Source of the DNA: Ancylobacter koreensis
Lineage (GTDB): Bacteria; Pseudomonadota; Alphaproteobacteria; Rhizobiales; Xanthobacteraceae
DNA: 64,000 bases
Assembly (NCBI RefSeq): GCF_023016525.1
Contig: NZ_JALKCG010000001.1
Location: forward strand, 868,001-932,000
Direction: 5' to 3'
The notes below the pieces were generated by a model. It did not search any database. It was not told the DNA's origin and saw only the letters and a list, made by a program, of their open reading frames with translations. Numbering within the stretch: position 1 is the first letter of the stretch; every line of letters begins with the position of its first letter. A program made the translations under genes and the position numbers. Shown piece by piece: positions 63,307 to 64,000 of this stretch.

Positions 63307-64000
63307 CTAGGGGGGCGGCAGCTTCTGGTAGGTGTTCTTGAGATCGTCCTGGATGACGATGGCGGTGCCGGAGGCGACCGCCAGCAGGTCCTGCGCCGGC
63401 GTCACGACCGAATAGCGCCAGCCGGCGGGCAGCTTCAGCCGCGCGCCCAGCGCCGGCAGGTCGGCATAGGCGAGCGCGGGATCGACGATCTGCGCGTAGG
63501 ACTGCATGACATAGGCGGCGCCGTCCGGCGCGATGAGCCGGAAGGTCGGCTTGCCGGCGTCGAAGCGATAGGTGGTGTCGCGCTCGATGGTCTGTTCGGT
63601 ATAGGCCGGCCCGGTCGCCTGATGCAGCGAGAGGCCGACTTCGGCGCGCTTGGCCATGGTGATGCCGCCGACCGTGATGATCTCGCCGGTCTTCGTCTCG
63701 CCGCCGGCGACGATGCCGTCCATGATGAAATGGCGCGGGCCGTTCATCACCACGGCGAGGGTGTCGAACTCCCGGAACAGGTCGCGGCGGGTCAGCGCCT
63801 CCCATTTGTCGGCGGGGCAGTCGTCGAATCCGAGCGTGTTGAAGACGTCGGCCTTCAGCCCGTCCAGCGTCACGTGGATCGCCACCAGCTCGCAATAGCG
63901 CGCGTCGCGCAGCACCGCCGGGAGGTGCGGCGTCGGCGTCTGCGCAGGGGCGGCGAAGGGGAACAGGACGGCGAGGAGGGGGAGAAGCGGCGCAAGGCGG
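63307..64000 (-). CDS. Secreted hypothetical protein, start beyond the window
   Basis: The frame ends at 63307 and is open on the minus strand to the window edge. The visible upstream part reads LAPLLPLLAVLFPFAAPAQTP, a signal peptide with a likely cut after AQ, so most of the gene is present. The mature part has VAGGETKTGEIITVGG, AYTEQTIERDTTYRFDAG and AYVMQSYAQIVDPALA. I recognise no family. Upstream of YqhA by 125 bases in the same direction. Confidence 0.8.
   Translation of the reverse strand, partial: RLAPLLPLLAVLFPFAAPAQTPTPHLPAVLRDARYCELVAIHVTLDGLKADVFNTLGFDDCPADKWEALTRRDLFREFDTLAVVMNGPRHFIMDGIVAGGETKTGEIITVGGITMAKRAEVGLSLHQATGPAYTEQTIERDTTYRFDAGKPTFRLIAPDGAAYVMQSYAQIVDPALAYADLPALGARLKLPAGWRYSVVTPAQDLLAVASGTAIVIQDDLKNTYQKLPPP

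Overview
This is a GC-rich (roughly 68-70%) chromosomal segment of an alphaproteobacterium, most likely of the order Hyphomicrobiales (Rhizobiales), possibly near Xanthobacteraceae. The placement is inferred from gene content: a CcrM-type GANTC methyltransferase, a split ATP-synthase Fo operon with separate b' and b subunits, HisZ next to HisG, an ImuB-DnaE2 mutagenesis cassette, a RibB-RibX fusion, and EcfG-like and CtrA-like promoter motifs. I saw no rRNA, tRNA, CRISPR array, complete insertion sequence or prophage. Most of the window is ordinary core genome.

Layout. 1-4.1 kb: end of imuB and complete dnaE2 (error-prone translesion synthesis). 4.3-5.6 kb: small stress-type genes, a YidB-like and a GlsB/YeaQ-like protein, divergent around a symmetric EcfG-like promoter. 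5.6-8.1 kb: SAF-domain dehydrogenase and a SorC regulator. 8.3-11.5 kb: OhrR-like MarR regulator, then a LysR regulator divergent from a quinone/extradiol dioxygenase-like gene (mhqO type) and a serine esterase (mhqD type). 11.6-15.8 kb: zinc metallopeptidase, moaB, a small glycosyltransferase, a PA0069-type radical SAM protein and a VOC protein. 15.9-17.3 kb: a sharply AT-rich island with tiny ORFs, then degenerate repeats. 17.3-24.2 kb: dsbA-like, DUF721/DciA-like, mutY, csbD, ccrM, a FUSC membrane protein, an EamA transporter and an Lrp regulator. 24.4-30.9 kb: smc, then atpI-atpB-atpE-atpF'-atpF with a good promoter and terminator. 30.9-38 kb: orphan ORF, SleB-type cell-wall hydrolase, threonylcarbamoyl-AMP synthase, HDAC-family deacetylase, xseB, DUF1284, DUF1272, a membrane methyltransferase and a membrane alpha/beta hydrolase. 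38.3-46.5 kb: dxs, tlyA, DUF1097, a TRAM/RumA-type RNA methyltransferase, DUF1194, HTH-ribBX and aroC. 46.6-52.5 kb: CNNM/CorC-type protein, Flp-pilin-like peptide, hrpB and an omega-aminotransferase. 52.7-64 kb: a large TPR protein, a TIGR03364-type FAD oxidoreductase, hisS, a small membrane protein, hisZ-hisG, cysG, a YqhA-type protein and a truncated secreted protein.

Genes that plausibly work together: imuB/dnaE2 (SOS mutagenesis); LysR, dioxygenase and esterase (quinone or aromatic electrophile stress); the Fo operon with atpI; hisZ/hisG overlapping by four bases (ATP phosphoribosyltransferase); dxs with tlyA and the TrmA-type enzyme in one direction; and the csbD/glsB/yidB genes under a probable general-stress sigma factor.

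The observations most worth a second look are: the ribBX gene with an in-frame N-terminal Cro-type HTH and a 17-bp palindrome just upstream; the symmetric EcfG-like promoter; CtrA-like half-sites before a Flp-pilin-like gene; the AT-rich microprotein island; a stretch of hisS with foreign-looking codon use; two families of intergenic palindromic repeats; and tandem duplications clustered around the error-prone polymerase. I did not find a clearly new multi-gene system.
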